Assembly: GCF_030440515.1 (NCBI RefSeq)
Contig: NZ_CP076543.1
Span: 8,099,001 to 8,163,000, forward strand
DNA length: 64,000 nucleotides
Reading direction: 5' to 3'
DNA from: Streptomyces xanthophaeus
GTDB taxonomy: Bacteria; Actinomycetota; Actinomycetes; Streptomycetales; Streptomycetaceae
Part shown: positions 42,863 through 51,959 of the stretch, in pieces
How positions within the stretch are numbered: position 1 is the first letter of the stretch
Layout of the letters: every line of letters begins with the position of its first letter
Program-made: the position numbers and the translations under genes
Notes under the pieces: generated by a model
The model's database searches: none
Seen by the model: the letters and a program-made list of their open reading frames with translations, nothing else
Told to the model about the DNA's origin: nothing

Positions 42863-44143
42863 TCAACCCTTGCGGGAGATGGTCCCGAGCTCGCGCGCGA
42901 GCCGCGCCGCCGCCTGCTCAGGCGTCTGGCGCAGCGCCAGCACGTCCTGCGCCACGGCCTGCACGGCGAGGCTCACCTGGTCGTAGCGCGGGCTCTTGGG
43001 ACGCGGCACCGCCGACAGCACGCTCTGGCGCAGCGTGGGCAGGTACGGATACGCCCGGATCAGCCCGGGATCCTCGTACAGCGCGGCGCGTACCGGAGGC
43101 AGCGAGCCCTTGGTGAGCACCTGCCGCTGGACCCGCTCACTGGTGAGGTAGGAGATCAGGTCGGCCGCCGACGCCGGATGCCGCGCATGGCTGCTCACGG
43201 CGAGGTTGGAGCCGCCCAGCACGCTCGTGCCGGGCCCGTCGCGTCCGGGCAGCGGCACGGCGCCGAACCTGCCCGCGACCTTCGATCCCTCCGCGCTCGC
43301 GTCCGCGTACACGTAGGGCCAGTTCCGCAGGAACAGCAGCCGGCCGTCCTGGAAGGCCCGCCGCGACTCCTCCTCCTTGTAGCCGAGCGCGTCGCGGGAG
43401 ATCCAGCCCTCACGCACACCGTCCGCGAGGAACCGCAGTCCGGCGCGCGCCGCGTCCGAGTCCACGGTCACGCGGGCCCCGTCGTCGCGCAGAATCGATC
43501 CGCCCGCCGAGTGCACGGCCTCGGTGACATTGACCGTGAGCCCCTCGTACGGCAGGAACTGGCCGGCATAACCGTCCAGTCCGTACTTCGGGGCGATCGT
43601 GCGCGCCTGGCGGGCCAGCTCGTCCCAGGTGCGCGGCGGCCGCTCGCCCTCCCGGTCCAGGATGTCCTTGCGGTAGTAGAGCAGCCCCGCGTTGGTGACG
43701 TACGGAACCGCGTACAGCCGGCCGTCGAAGGTCGCGGTGTCCACGACGGGCCGCAGGAAGGAGTCCAGCGGGAAGCGATCACGCCGGAGCGGGGAGATCC
43801 ATCCGGCCGCCGCGAACTCGGACGTCCAGGCGACGTCGATGTTCAGCACGTCGAACCGGTCGCGGCCCGACCGTAGCTCACTGATCATCTGGGCCCGGGT
43901 CTCGTCCGCCGAGTCGGGCAGTTCGACGAGCGTGACGCGCTCGCCGGGATGGGCGTCGTTCCAGTCCTCCAGAAGCGGGGGGAGGTAGTCGGTGAGATCG
44001 CCCGCCGTGACGAGCGTCAGGGGGCCGCGGTCGCCGTCCTCGGAAGCCGCGCCCGTCCCGGCGCGCACGCCGAGACCGGTGTATCCCGCCAGTACGACCG
44101 CCCCGACCAGGAGAGCTCTACCCGCGGCACGCATCCACCGCAT
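42863..44143 (-). CDS. Extracellular solute-binding protein, orphan
   Basis: A 426-residue family-1 solute-binding protein (LTLVTAGDLTDYLPPLLEDWNDAHPGERVTLVELPD ... VPYVTNAGLLYYRKDILD). The N-terminus has a membrane-spanning signal (RALLVGAVVLAGYTGLGV) but no lipobox cysteine, so it is either secreted or anchored by an uncleaved helix. It has no permease of its own nearby; a hairpin separates it from the alpha-glucoside operon. Trehalose-binding LpqY-type proteins are the closest in style, an inference. ATG at 44143 has GGGAGGAA upstream. Confidence 0.85.
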   Translation of the reverse strand: MRWMRAAGRALLVGAVVLAGYTGLGVRAGTGAASEDGDRGPLTLVTAGDLTDYLPPLLEDWNDAHPGERVTLVELPDSADETRAQMISELRSGRDRFDVLNIDVAWTSEFAAAGWISPLRRDRFPLDSFLRPVVDTATFDGRLYAVPYVTNAGLLYYRKDILDREGERPPRTWDELARQARTIAPKYGLDGYAGQFLPYEGLTVNVTEAVHSAGGSILRDDGARVTVDSDAARAGLRFLADGVREGWISRDALGYKEEESRRAFQDGRLLFLRNWPYVYADASAEGSKVAGRFGAVPLPGRDGPGTSVLGGSNLAVSSHARHPASAADLISYLTSERVQRQVLTKGSLPPVRAALYEDPGLIRAYPYLPTLRQSVLSAVPRPKSPRYDQVSLAVQAVAQDVLALRQTPEQAAARLARELGTISRKG

Positions 44144-44188
44144 AGATTCCTCCCAGTACACGATCCGGCTGCGTCGCCGACCATCGTG

Positions 44189-44209
44189 GCCTATATATAC
44201 CCGTTAGGC
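44189..44209. promoter_or_regulatory. Candidate operator between binding-protein gene and padR-type gene
   Basis: GCCTA-N11-TAGGC (44189-44209) surrounds TATATATA in the divergent promoter region. The AT run may be part of a -10 or a PadR site. Confidence 0.4.
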
Positions 44210-44311
44210 ATGGGCGATACTAGACGCCCAGGCAGACGAGACGGACGGCGGCGCAACTCGGCCCGCTGCCGAGTGAACCGTTGACTACGGAGCGGGAAGG
44301 AGGGGGAGCGA

Positions 44312-44818
44312 GTGCGGCTGGCGCTCCTTGCGCTCCTCACCCGTAGCCCTGCGCACGGTTACGAGCTGAAGCAGGACCTTGAGAAGCTCCTGGGCGCCGC
44401 GTACCCTCAGCCCAACGTCGGCCAGATCTACGTCACCCTCGGACGGCTGGAGAAGAGCGGACTCATCGAGGGCGAGGACGTCGAACAGTCGGGACGCCCC
44501 AACAAGCGCACGTACAAGCTGACGGACGCCGGACGCGAGGCCGTCCTGGCCTGGTTCGAGGACACCGCCGAGGAGCCCCGGGTACGGGACGAGTTCTTCA
44601 TGAAACTCGCCCTCGCACCGCAGTCGGGACTGGCCGATCCGGTCGCACTGATCAACAAGCAGCGGCGGCAGTACCTGAACACCATGCGGGACCTGTCCAA
44701 GCTGGCCGCGGCCGAGGACCGCGACAACAAGATCTCCCAACTGCTGATCGAGGGCGCCATGCTGCACCTGCAGGCCGACCTCGACTGGCTGGAACGCTGC
44801 CAGGAGGAGCTGGAATGA
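44312..44818 (+). CDS. PadR-family regulator
   Basis: A 168-residue winged-helix regulator. MRLALLALLTRSPAHGYELKQDLEKLLG and VGQIYVTLGRLEKSGLIEGEDVEQSGRPNKRTYKLTDAG are the canonical PadR N-terminus and wing. The C-terminus is a dimerising helix pair (Vir_act_alpha_C). The GTG at 44312 has AAGGAGGGGG upstream. Its stop overlaps the next ATPase start (ATGA), so it is the first gene of an exporter operon that it probably represses. Confidence 0.92.
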   Translation: MRLALLALLTRSPAHGYELKQDLEKLLGAAYPQPNVGQIYVTLGRLEKSGLIEGEDVEQSGRPNKRTYKLTDAGREAVLAWFEDTAEEPRVRDEFFMKLALAPQSGLADPVALINKQRRQYLNTMRDLSKLAAAEDRDNKISQLLIEGAMLHLQADLDWLERCQEELE

Positions 44819-45606
44819 GCGACGACGCCACCACCGCCGCTCCTGGCGTGCCCGCCGAGCCCATCGTGCGGGCCGAGGGCCTGACCAAGACGCACCACGG
44901 CGAGGGCGTACCCGTGCACGCCGTACGCGGGGTGGACCTGTCCGTCGGACCAGGCGAGTTCGTCGCGGTCACCGGGCCCTCCGGAGCCGGAAAATCCACG
45001 CTCCTGCACTTGATAGGCGGCCTCCAGCGCCCCGACAGCGGGAAACTGTGGATCGGCGGAGAGCGGGTCGACGAATACCGCGAGGCCCGCTGGGCGGTCC
45101 TGCGGCGCCGCAGCATCGGCGTCGTCTTCCAGTTCTTCAACCTGGTCTCCAACCTCACCGTCGCCGACAACGTCGAACTCCCCGCCCTGCTCGCCGGAGC
45201 CTCCCCGAAGGCCGCCCGCGCGTCCCGTGCCGAACTGCTCGCCGAACTCGGCCTCGAAGGCCGCGAACGCTCGATGCCCGGAGAACTGTCCGGCGGCGAA
45301 CAGCAGCGGGTCGCACTCGCCCGCGCCCTGGTCAACCACCCCGCACTGCTGCTCGCCGACGAACCGGCCGGCAGCCTCGACAGCAAGGGCACCCGCGAGG
45401 TGCTGCGGCTGCTCTCCCGGTTCCACCAGCGCGGCCAGACGATCATGATGGTCACCCACGACGCCCGGATGGCCAGCGCCGCCGACCGCGTCATCAGCTT
45501 CTTCGACGGGCGGATAGCCGACGACGCGCAGCTCGGCGGCGGACGCCGCGGTCCGGCCCGCGGCGTCTCCGGCGTGCTGGACCTGGACCTGGAACTCAAG
45601 GAGTGA
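44815..45606 (+). CDS. ABC transporter ATPase, MacB/LolD type
   Basis: A 263-residue ATPase. Walker A GPSGAGKST, Q-loop VFQFFNLVSNLTVADNVELP, signature LSGGEQQRVALARAL, Walker B ALLLADEPAGSLD, H-loop VTHD. The FFNLVSNLTVADNV segment places it with mechanotransmission exporters of the MacB/LolCDE group. It pairs with the FtsX-type permease encoded directly downstream, overlapping by 4 bp. Confidence 0.93.
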   Translation: MSDDATTAAPGVPAEPIVRAEGLTKTHHGEGVPVHAVRGVDLSVGPGEFVAVTGPSGAGKSTLLHLIGGLQRPDSGKLWIGGERVDEYREARWAVLRRRSIGVVFQFFNLVSNLTVADNVELPALLAGASPKAARASRAELLAELGLEGRERSMPGELSGGEQQRVALARALVNHPALLLADEPAGSLDSKGTREVLRLLSRFHQRGQTIMMVTHDARMASAADRVISFFDGRIADDAQLGGGRRGPARGVSGVLDLDLELKE

Positions 45607-47948
45607 CCGTGCGGGCCACCCTGCGCTGGGCGCACGCCGACTTCCGCGCACACCGCGGCGAAGCCCTCTTCGTCGTCCTGGCCAGCGCCGGGATCATCGC
45701 CTCGCTCCTGCTCGCCGGCGCACTGTTCAGCTACGCCGCCAACCCCTGGCAGCGCGTCTTCAACCAGTCCCACGGCGCACACATCTGGCTGCACACCCGG
45801 GCCGGCGCGGACACGGCCGCCCTGTCCCGCGTGGACGGGATCGCCGCCCTCTCCGGGCCCTACCGCACGACGGCGACGACGGTCGAATCACGCGGCGCCC
45901 GGGTCGGGGTGTCGCTGCGCGCGGCCGCGACGGAACCCCCGGAGACCGGACGGCCGCTCGTCACCGACGGCACCTGGCTCGCCCGGCCGGACACCACCGG
46001 CGAAGGCACGGGCGCCGGCAACGGCGCCCTCGTACTGGAGGCCTCGGTCGCGCGGGCCCTCTGGGCCGAGCCGGGCGACACCGTACGGGTCACCGGACCG
46101 GACGGAGCCCCGCACGCACTGCAGGTCAGCGGGATCGCCGAGGTGGCCGAGCCCCGCTACCACCCCGGCGGCGGGCCCGGCATCGGCTGGGTCCTCGACG
46201 ACACCCTCGACGAGGTCGCCCACGGCGACACCGGGCAGAGCGTGGGCCTGCGCCTGCGCGATCCGGACGACACCGACTTCACCGTCCAGCGGGCCGTGAC
46301 CCTCCTCGGCGCCGACCGGGTCGCCCAGGTCACCAAGTGGCAGCAGGCACGGGCCGAGGCCGGCGGCGACGACCGGCTGCTCGGGCAGATGTTCGCCGTC
46401 TTCGGGCTCGGTGCGCTGCTCGCGGCCGCGCTCGCCGCCGCCGGAGCGATCGGCGCCCGCGTCCGCGGCCAGCTGCGGGACATCGCGATCCTCAAGGCCG
46501 TCGGCTTCACCCCCGGCCAGGTGACCCGCGGCTTCCTCGTACAGCATCTGGCCTTCGCCCTCCTCGGCGTGACCCTCGGCACGGCGGCGATCGCCCTCCT
46601 GGGCGCCCGGATACCCGGGCGGATCGGCGAGGCGACGGCGGTGTGGCAGGACCTGCCCGGCCACACCGCGCTCATGATCGGTATTCCGTGCGGCGCGGTG
46701 CTGCTGATCGCCGCCGCGACCGGGCTCACGGCCTGGCGTGCCGGACGGGTCCCACCGGTGCCGGTGGCCCGCGCGGCACTCCCGTCCGCCGCGCCGATGA
46801 CCGCGCTCGGCAGGCGGGCCCTCGGCGTACGCGTGCCGCCCGCCCTGGTCCTGGGATGGCGCGCGGCCTTCCCGCGGCGCGGCCGGACGCTCGTCCCCGT
46901 CGCCCGGCTCGCCCTGCCGCTGGTCCTCATCACGGTCGCCCTCGTCGCCTGGTCGACGCTGGACCAGTTCCGCAGCCGCCCCGCGCAGATGGGTCTCCCC
47001 GCGGCACTGACCGTACGGGCCGCACAGTCCGCCGGGGCCTCCGACGCGGAACTGGAGCGGACCCTCGCCGAGGTCCCGGACGTCGCCGCGGTCCACCCCG
47101 GCGCCGAAATGGCGGCGCTCGTGCCGGGCCAGACCGGCACCATCACGCTCCGGGGCCTGGGCACGGACCGGAACCCGTACCCCTCCAAGGTGGTGGAAGG
47201 GCGCGCCGTCAGCGGTCCGGACGAGGCGGTCGCCGGACAGGGGCTGCTCGACCTCCTCGGGGTACGGGTCGGCGCGTGGGTGCGCATGACCGTCGAGGGA
47301 CGGCCGCAGATCCTGCACGTCGTCGGCCGCACCATCGAACCCGAATCCGCGGGCCGGGTGATCACCACCACCGTCGACGCACTGAGCGAGCGCGATCCGG
47401 GGCTGCGGCCCGGCTTCCACGCCCTCGTGCTGCGCGAGGGCGCCGACCCCGTGACGGTGAGCTCCGCACTCGCCACGGCGGCGGGCGGAACCCTGGAAGT
47501 CCGGGAGACGCCCAACCCGGCCGACCGGCTGGAACCGGCGCGCGCCGTGATCGCCGCCCTGATCGCCGTCCTGGCGCTGATCGGGCTGATCGAACTGCTG
47601 ACACTGATCGGTACCGGCGTACGGGACCGGGGCCGGGACCTGCTCGCGCTGAAGGCGATCGGGCTGACGCCCCGGCAGATCGGCGCGATGATCGTGACGG
47701 CCGCCGGACTGACGGCGCTGGCATCCGCCCTGGTGGGCACGGTGGTGGGGGTGCTGTCCGGCAGGTGGCTGGTGGACACCCAAGGCGCGTCGAGCGGCAT
47801 CGGCGCGGGCATCGCCCAGCTGCCGCCGCTGCCCGTGCTGCTGACCGTGATCGTCGGGGCGGTGCTGGGCGCGGTGGTGGCGGCGGCGCTGCCGGCGACC
47901 CGGGCGGCCCGACGGCGGCCGGCCGACTCGCTGAGCGAGACACTCTGA
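45603..47948 (+). CDS. FtsX/MacB-like ABC permease
   Basis: A 781-residue membrane protein. TM1 is near residues 20-45 (ALFVVLASAGIIASLLLAGALFS), followed by a large extracytoplasmic domain; three-helix FtsX blocks lie in the middle (FAVFGLGALLAAALAAAGAIGARVRGQLRDIAILKAVGFTP) and near the end (VIAALIAVLALIGLIELLTLIGTGVRDRGRDLLALKAIGLTPRQIG). The two blocks with the conserved KAVGFT/KAIGLT motif are typical. It exports a drug, peptide or lipid, unknown which. GTG at 45603 overlaps the previous stop; GTG 45609 is also possible. Confidence 0.88.
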   Translation: MTVRATLRWAHADFRAHRGEALFVVLASAGIIASLLLAGALFSYAANPWQRVFNQSHGAHIWLHTRAGADTAALSRVDGIAALSGPYRTTATTVESRGARVGVSLRAAATEPPETGRPLVTDGTWLARPDTTGEGTGAGNGALVLEASVARALWAEPGDTVRVTGPDGAPHALQVSGIAEVAEPRYHPGGGPGIGWVLDDTLDEVAHGDTGQSVGLRLRDPDDTDFTVQRAVTLLGADRVAQVTKWQQARAEAGGDDRLLGQMFAVFGLGALLAAALAAAGAIGARVRGQLRDIAILKAVGFTPGQVTRGFLVQHLAFALLGVTLGTAAIALLGARIPGRIGEATAVWQDLPGHTALMIGIPCGAVLLIAAATGLTAWRAGRVPPVPVARAALPSAAPMTALGRRALGVRVPPALVLGWRAAFPRRGRTLVPVARLALPLVLITVALVAWSTLDQFRSRPAQMGLPAALTVRAAQSAGASDAELERTLAEVPDVAAVHPGAEMAALVPGQTGTITLRGLGTDRNPYPSKVVEGRAVSGPDEAVAGQGLLDLLGVRVGAWVRMTVEGRPQILHVVGRTIEPESAGRVITTTVDALSERDPGLRPGFHALVLREGADPVTVSSALATAAGGTLEVRETPNPADRLEPARAVIAALIAVLALIGLIELLTLIGTGVRDRGRDLLALKAIGLTPRQIGAMIVTAAGLTALASALVGTVVGVLSGRWLVDTQGASSGIGAGIAQLPPLPVLLTVIVGAVLGAVVAAALPATRAARRRPADSLSETL

Positions 47949-47980
47949 CCCTCCGGACATCGAGGACCGCACAGACGGGT

Positions 47981-48877
47981 TCATGTCCAGCCGAGCTCGG
48001 TGTACAGGCGGCCGGCCCGGATGCCCTCGACCGCGGCCCGGGTGTAGGGGACGACCGGTTCGGGGAGCTCGTCGGCGGGCCACCAGCCCCAGGACAGGCA
48101 GCGGTCGGGCTCGCGCACCTCGGGAGTTCCCTGCCACCGCCGCGCGCGGAACACGAGCTGGACACGGGGCCGGCCGCCCGGTCCGTCCACGAGGTGCACG
48201 ACGTGGACCAGTTCCACGTCACCCGGGTCGATGCCCAGGCCGGCCTCCTCCTGCGCCTCCCTCACCAGGCAGGCGACGGCGGACTCCTGCTCGCAGTGTC
48301 CGGCCAGGAAGTGGTGGGTGGACGCGGCGAAGGCGGAGTCCGGGTGACGCAGCCCGAGCAGGACCTGACCGTCGCGTTCGAGGTAGAGGTGAACGCCGAC
48401 GATGTTCCGCCGTGCCCGGCCGCCGGGCCGGGCCTGGGCCGGTACGGCCGGGGCGAGGCCCCGGGCCTGGTGGAGCTCGATGACCTCCGCCGTCCACGGG
48501 CACATCGTCAGGAAAGGGATCGTGGCTGCGTCGAAATGGCGGAACATGATGCCTTCGGGACACGGGAGTTCGTCGGCGTCGCCGTCCCAGGCCCCCAGAT
48601 ACACCTGGATACGGCCCTCGGCCGGCCCGTCCGGCCCGGGCCCGGTACAGCCGACGACCGTGAAGGGCTCCAACGGCACCATCAGGCCGGTCTCTTCGAG
48701 GAGTTCCCGCTCGACGGCCTGCGCCGCCGTCTCCTCGCCCTCCCGGCCTCCGCCCGGGATCGACCACGTACCCGGATCGCAGATGTTCTTGTTGGCGTCG
48801 CGCAGGTGCAACAGGTACCGGCCCCGTGAGTCGACCAGCAGCGCGGCGGTACCGTACGGTTCGTCGGATTCGGTCAT
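47981..48877 (-). CDS. Tandem Nudix hydrolase (two Nudix domains)
   Basis: A 298-residue protein with two Nudix boxes. Domain 1: GGGREGEETAAQAVERELLEETGL fits GX5EX7REUXEEXGU exactly. Domain 2: GHCEQESAVACLVREAQEEAGLG keeps REXXEE but is one residue short between the first Gly and the Glu. Nudix enzymes hydrolyse nucleoside diphosphates linked to another group. The first part has GTAALLVDSRGRYLLHLRD. ATG at 48877 has AAGGAGCC upstream; an in-frame GTG at 48892 overlaps it. Each domain is about 130 residues. Confidence 0.88.
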   Translation of the reverse strand: MTESDEPYGTAALLVDSRGRYLLHLRDANKNICDPGTWSIPGGGREGEETAAQAVERELLEETGLMVPLEPFTVVGCTGPGPDGPAEGRIQVYLGAWDGDADELPCPEGIMFRHFDAATIPFLTMCPWTAEVIELHQARGLAPAVPAQARPGGRARRNIVGVHLYLERDGQVLLGLRHPDSAFAASTHHFLAGHCEQESAVACLVREAQEEAGLGIDPGDVELVHVVHLVDGPGGRPRVQLVFRARRWQGTPEVREPDRCLSWGWWPADELPEPVVPYTRAAVEGIRAGRLYTELGWT

Positions 48878-49019
48878 CGAAGGCTCCTTCACTGGTGCCC
48901 TGAAGAACGGTCCGGATGCGGCGCCGTCACGGCCGGACCGGGAGCATCGCGCGCGTTCGGGACGACGTTCGAGCCGGCGCGCCCGCCCCCCGGGGGCTGC
49001 CGCGAAGGTCCGGTCGGTT

Positions 49020-49508
49020 TCAGGCGTTCCACCACTCGTCCGTGCCGCAGCCGACCTCGTAGTGCCACCATCCCTCGTCCCGGCCCCGGTCCAGGAGAGC
49101 CTTGATCCCGGCGAAGTCCGCCCCTGCCTCCGCGGTCAGGGCCAGCATGGGGAAGTCCTCGCTGAAGACCTCGCCGCCCAGCCCGAACGCCGAAAGGCGC
49201 TGGTGCACCGCCTGCGGGCTGCGCCCCAGGGGACCGTTGGGCACCGGCACCACACGGATCGTGCAGTTCCCGGAGGAACTGACCCGTCCGACGGCCCAGT
49301 GGAGCCCGTCGGAGTCGGTCCGGTACCGCACCACATCGCCCTCGGCCACCCCGTCCTGCAGGAAGGGGCAGTTCTCCACGCTCGCGGTGTCATCGCCGAG
49401 CTTCGTCGCCCACAGGCCCTCGGTGTCCTGCGGGAACCATCCCTCGCGCGGGACGAACCGGAACCACACCTTGATCTTCTCGACCGCGATCTCCATGACA
49501 GCCATCAT
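49020..49508 (-). CDS. DUF4265 domain protein
   Basis: A 162-residue protein matching DUF4265: VWFRFVPREGWFPQDTEGLWATKL, then VENCPFLQDGVAEGDVVRYRTDSDGLHWAVGRV and SGNCTIRVVP. The function of the family is unknown, but it is common in streptomycetes, often near toxin/immunity-like genes. Three starts are close together (49508, 49505, 49496) and none has a clear ribosome site. Confidence 0.78.
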   Translation of the reverse strand: MMAVMEIAVEKIKVWFRFVPREGWFPQDTEGLWATKLGDDTASVENCPFLQDGVAEGDVVRYRTDSDGLHWAVGRVSSSGNCTIRVVPVPNGPLGRSPQAVHQRLSAFGLGGEVFSEDFPMLALTAEAGADFAGIKALLDRGRDEGWWHYEVGCGTDEWWNA

Positions 49509-49583
49509 GCGCTGAACGTCGACGACACCGCGGACCGGCCCGCGCCCCCGAGGGGTGCGGGCCGGTCCGGCCAGGTTCCGGGA

Positions 49584-51113
49584 TCAGTGGGAGGCGGGGC
49601 GGGTGGCGCGGGCGTGCTCGGCCTCGAAGCGCTGGAAGGCCGCCTCCTGCCGCCACTCGACCTGCGCCTTCGGGCTGGCGTCCAGGAACCGGGCGCACCG
49701 CTCGCTCGGGCGCTCGGCGCCCTGCTGCTCGTGGGCACACGCCCCGGTCGGACGGTAGCCGGTGCGCACGTCACGGTTCCACAGGCCCCGGCCGGGCAGG
49801 AACGAGTGTTCCAGGGAGGCGCGGGCCAGGTCCTTCAGCTCCGGGTACCCGAGTCCGTACATCTCCGCCGCCCGGCGGTACTCGTCGGTGATCTCGATAC
49901 GCGACACGCCCGGGTCGTCGGTGGCCAGGACGACCGGCACGCCGTGGCGGCGGTAGGTGGCGAAGGGGTGCGCGTCGCCGGAGACGCGCAGGATCTGCTC
50001 GTTGCTGTGGAAGGGGACCTCCACCGCGATACGCCGCTCGGCCATGTAGCGCATGAGTGACTCCCAGCGGTCCTCGTGCAGGACCGACACACCGTGCCCG
50101 ATCCGCTCGGCGCGGCCGGTCTGGGCGGCCTCCCTGATGTGGAAGGTGAGGTCCTCCGGCTTGACCAGGCCGGGCACCAGCTCGCCCGCGTGCAGGGTGA
50201 TGTGCGCCTTCGGATACTGGGTCTTGAGGTAGTTCAGCATGCGCATGTGCAGGCGGTAGTCGCGCAGGGCGACCGGGTCGTCCTCCGGCTGCACCAGGTT
50301 GACGGCGACGAAGCGCGGGTCGCGCTCGGCCAGCCGCATGCCCAGCGCCATCTGGGTGAACACCCGCTCCGGGGAGCCGGCGCGGGCGACCTGGGAGATC
50401 CACCGGTACGGCAGGGAGCACGCCTCGTCGGGCTGCGGAGTGTCACAGTGCGCGGCGCTGCGGAACTCGACGTCCGTGCTGTCGGCATCGGCACGGGCCT
50501 GCCGGACGACCGCGTCCAGGCCCCCGCCAGCCAGGAGCTTGTCGTGCATGCGGTCGAGGTCGGCGTCGTAGCCGACCCGGTCGGCGAGCGTCCGGGCCTG
50601 GCCGGAAGCCGGGGAAATCATGGTCTCCAGGTAGAACTGGTTCTGCCGGGCGGCGGAGCCCGCGACCTCCGCGAGCATCCGGCCGGGGTGCCTCCAGGTC
50701 ACCTCGCCGAACTTGCCGAAGGTCGCGAAGAAGTGGTCGTGGCCGTTGCCGTCCGCCGGGAAGTCCTGCATCGACCAGGCCCGGATGACCTGCTGGCGGA
50801 ACGCCGCGTCGGTGACGGCGTCGGCGGCGGGCCGGGTGCCGGCCCCGCACGGCGGGGGCACGGCGGTGGTGGTGTCGGTGGTGATGCACAGGCCGTCCCC
50901 GGCGGCGAGTTCGATCAGGAACTCGGTGGTGACCGCTCCGGACAGGTGGTTGTGCAGGTCACCGCCCTTGGGGAGGTCGGCGAAGAAGTCCCCGGCCCGG
51001 ACCGGCGCGTGGGCCGGGGGAGTGACGGAGACGGGGGCGGAGGCCGCGAACGCGGAGGCGGGCGCGAGCAGGGCGAGGGCGGAGAGCGCACCGGTCAAGT
51101 GGGATGGGATCAC
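49584..51113 (-). CDS. Secreted adenosine deaminase (ADGF-like)
   Basis: A protein of about 509 residues of the adenosine/AMP deaminase fold. After a signal-like N-terminus (LTGALSALALLAPASAFAAS) come the zinc/catalytic motifs KGGDLHNHLSGAV (HxH), TLHAGELV (His and Glu), RIGHGVSV and LATDDPGVS (Asp-Asp). The insert near the N-terminus resembles extracellular growth-factor-like deaminases. The start is uncertain: GTG at 51113, 51119 or a longer form from 51179, and no clear ribosome site precedes any. It would convert extracellular adenosine to inosine. Confidence 0.82.
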   Translation of the reverse strand: MIPSHLTGALSALALLAPASAFAASAPVSVTPPAHAPVRAGDFFADLPKGGDLHNHLSGAVTTEFLIELAAGDGLCITTDTTTAVPPPCGAGTRPAADAVTDAAFRQQVIRAWSMQDFPADGNGHDHFFATFGKFGEVTWRHPGRMLAEVAGSAARQNQFYLETMISPASGQARTLADRVGYDADLDRMHDKLLAGGGLDAVVRQARADADSTDVEFRSAAHCDTPQPDEACSLPYRWISQVARAGSPERVFTQMALGMRLAERDPRFVAVNLVQPEDDPVALRDYRLHMRMLNYLKTQYPKAHITLHAGELVPGLVKPEDLTFHIREAAQTGRAERIGHGVSVLHEDRWESLMRYMAERRIAVEVPFHSNEQILRVSGDAHPFATYRRHGVPVVLATDDPGVSRIEITDEYRRAAEMYGLGYPELKDLARASLEHSFLPGRGLWNRDVRTGYRPTGACAHEQQGAERPSERCARFLDASPKAQVEWRQEAAFQRFEAEHARATRPASH

Positions 51114-51242
51114 GGGCACATGGTGGTGAAACGGACGGCCGCGGGGCGGTATGCCGGGCCGGGCGCCTGCCCCTGTCACCCGGGAGGCCCCGCAGAGGAT
51201 CGTTCCTTCCGGCGGGGGCCGCCGGCGCTCCGCCTCCTCGCG

Positions 51243-51809
51243 TCACAGGGGCCGATGATTGAACCAGGCACGGCTTTCCGGCTGGTTCGGGCGGACGATC
51301 ACCAGGACCGCCGGCACGAGCCAGGCGAATCCCAGCAGCGGTATCAGCTGGAAGAACGCCCAGCTGAAGGGCAGGGCCGTCCACCCGTAGGCCAAGGCGG
51401 ACACGCGCAGATTCCGATGGCGCGTGGGGAACTTGAGGGCGGCGGTGACACCCCAGGCCGAGACCGCGAGGACGATCAGGCCGACGAACACGACCATCCC
51501 GGCGTGATCCTCGCCCGGCGTGGTGCAACACGGGGTGGAGGCGTCACCGTCGCCCCAGATGGATGTGGCCACGGCCACGCTGTTGGTCACCAGAGCCACC
51601 CCGAGGAGGGCCTGCATGCCGCCCACGACCATCATCAGCACACGCAGGTTCCGCACGGCGTCCGGCATCCGCGCGCCGGCGGGAATCGGCTCGTGGGGGA
51701 GTCCTCCCGGCGCATCGGGGCCTCCCGGTCCCACCGGTCCCCGGTTGCCGTTCGCGGGCGACCGCTGCCAAGGCCGCCGGCCGCCTGATTTCCCGTCGTC
51801 CACGCTCAT
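51243..51809 (-). CDS. Hypothetical small membrane protein, 188 aa
   Basis: The N-terminal 50 residues are Pro/Gly-rich and hydrophilic (GNRGPVGPGGPDAPGGLP). Then come about four membrane segments: NLRVLMMVVGGMQALLGVALV, AGMVVFVGLIVLAVSAWGVTAAL, ALAYGWTALPFSWAFFQLI and LLGFAWLVPAVLVIV. A loop with CC (TPCCTTPGED) sits after TM1. No enzyme motif. ATG at 51809 follows GGAAGGACC. The function is unknown. Confidence 0.7.
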   Translation of the reverse strand: MSVDDGKSGGRRPWQRSPANGNRGPVGPGGPDAPGGLPHEPIPAGARMPDAVRNLRVLMMVVGGMQALLGVALVTNSVAVATSIWGDGDASTPCCTTPGEDHAGMVVFVGLIVLAVSAWGVTAALKFPTRHRNLRVSALAYGWTALPFSWAFFQLIPLLGFAWLVPAVLVIVRPNQPESRAWFNHRPL

Positions 51810-51959
51810 CTGACGGTCCTTCCGCTGGAAAGGCCTCGCACCTGCGCGCCATGCTCCGGCCGCTCGTGCCCGACTGTCCAGCCGCAAACCGGCCAGCGCC
51901 GCCGCACCGCTTCGACCGGCCCGCACACGACGCCTCTCAGGCCACGCCACGGAGCCCCG

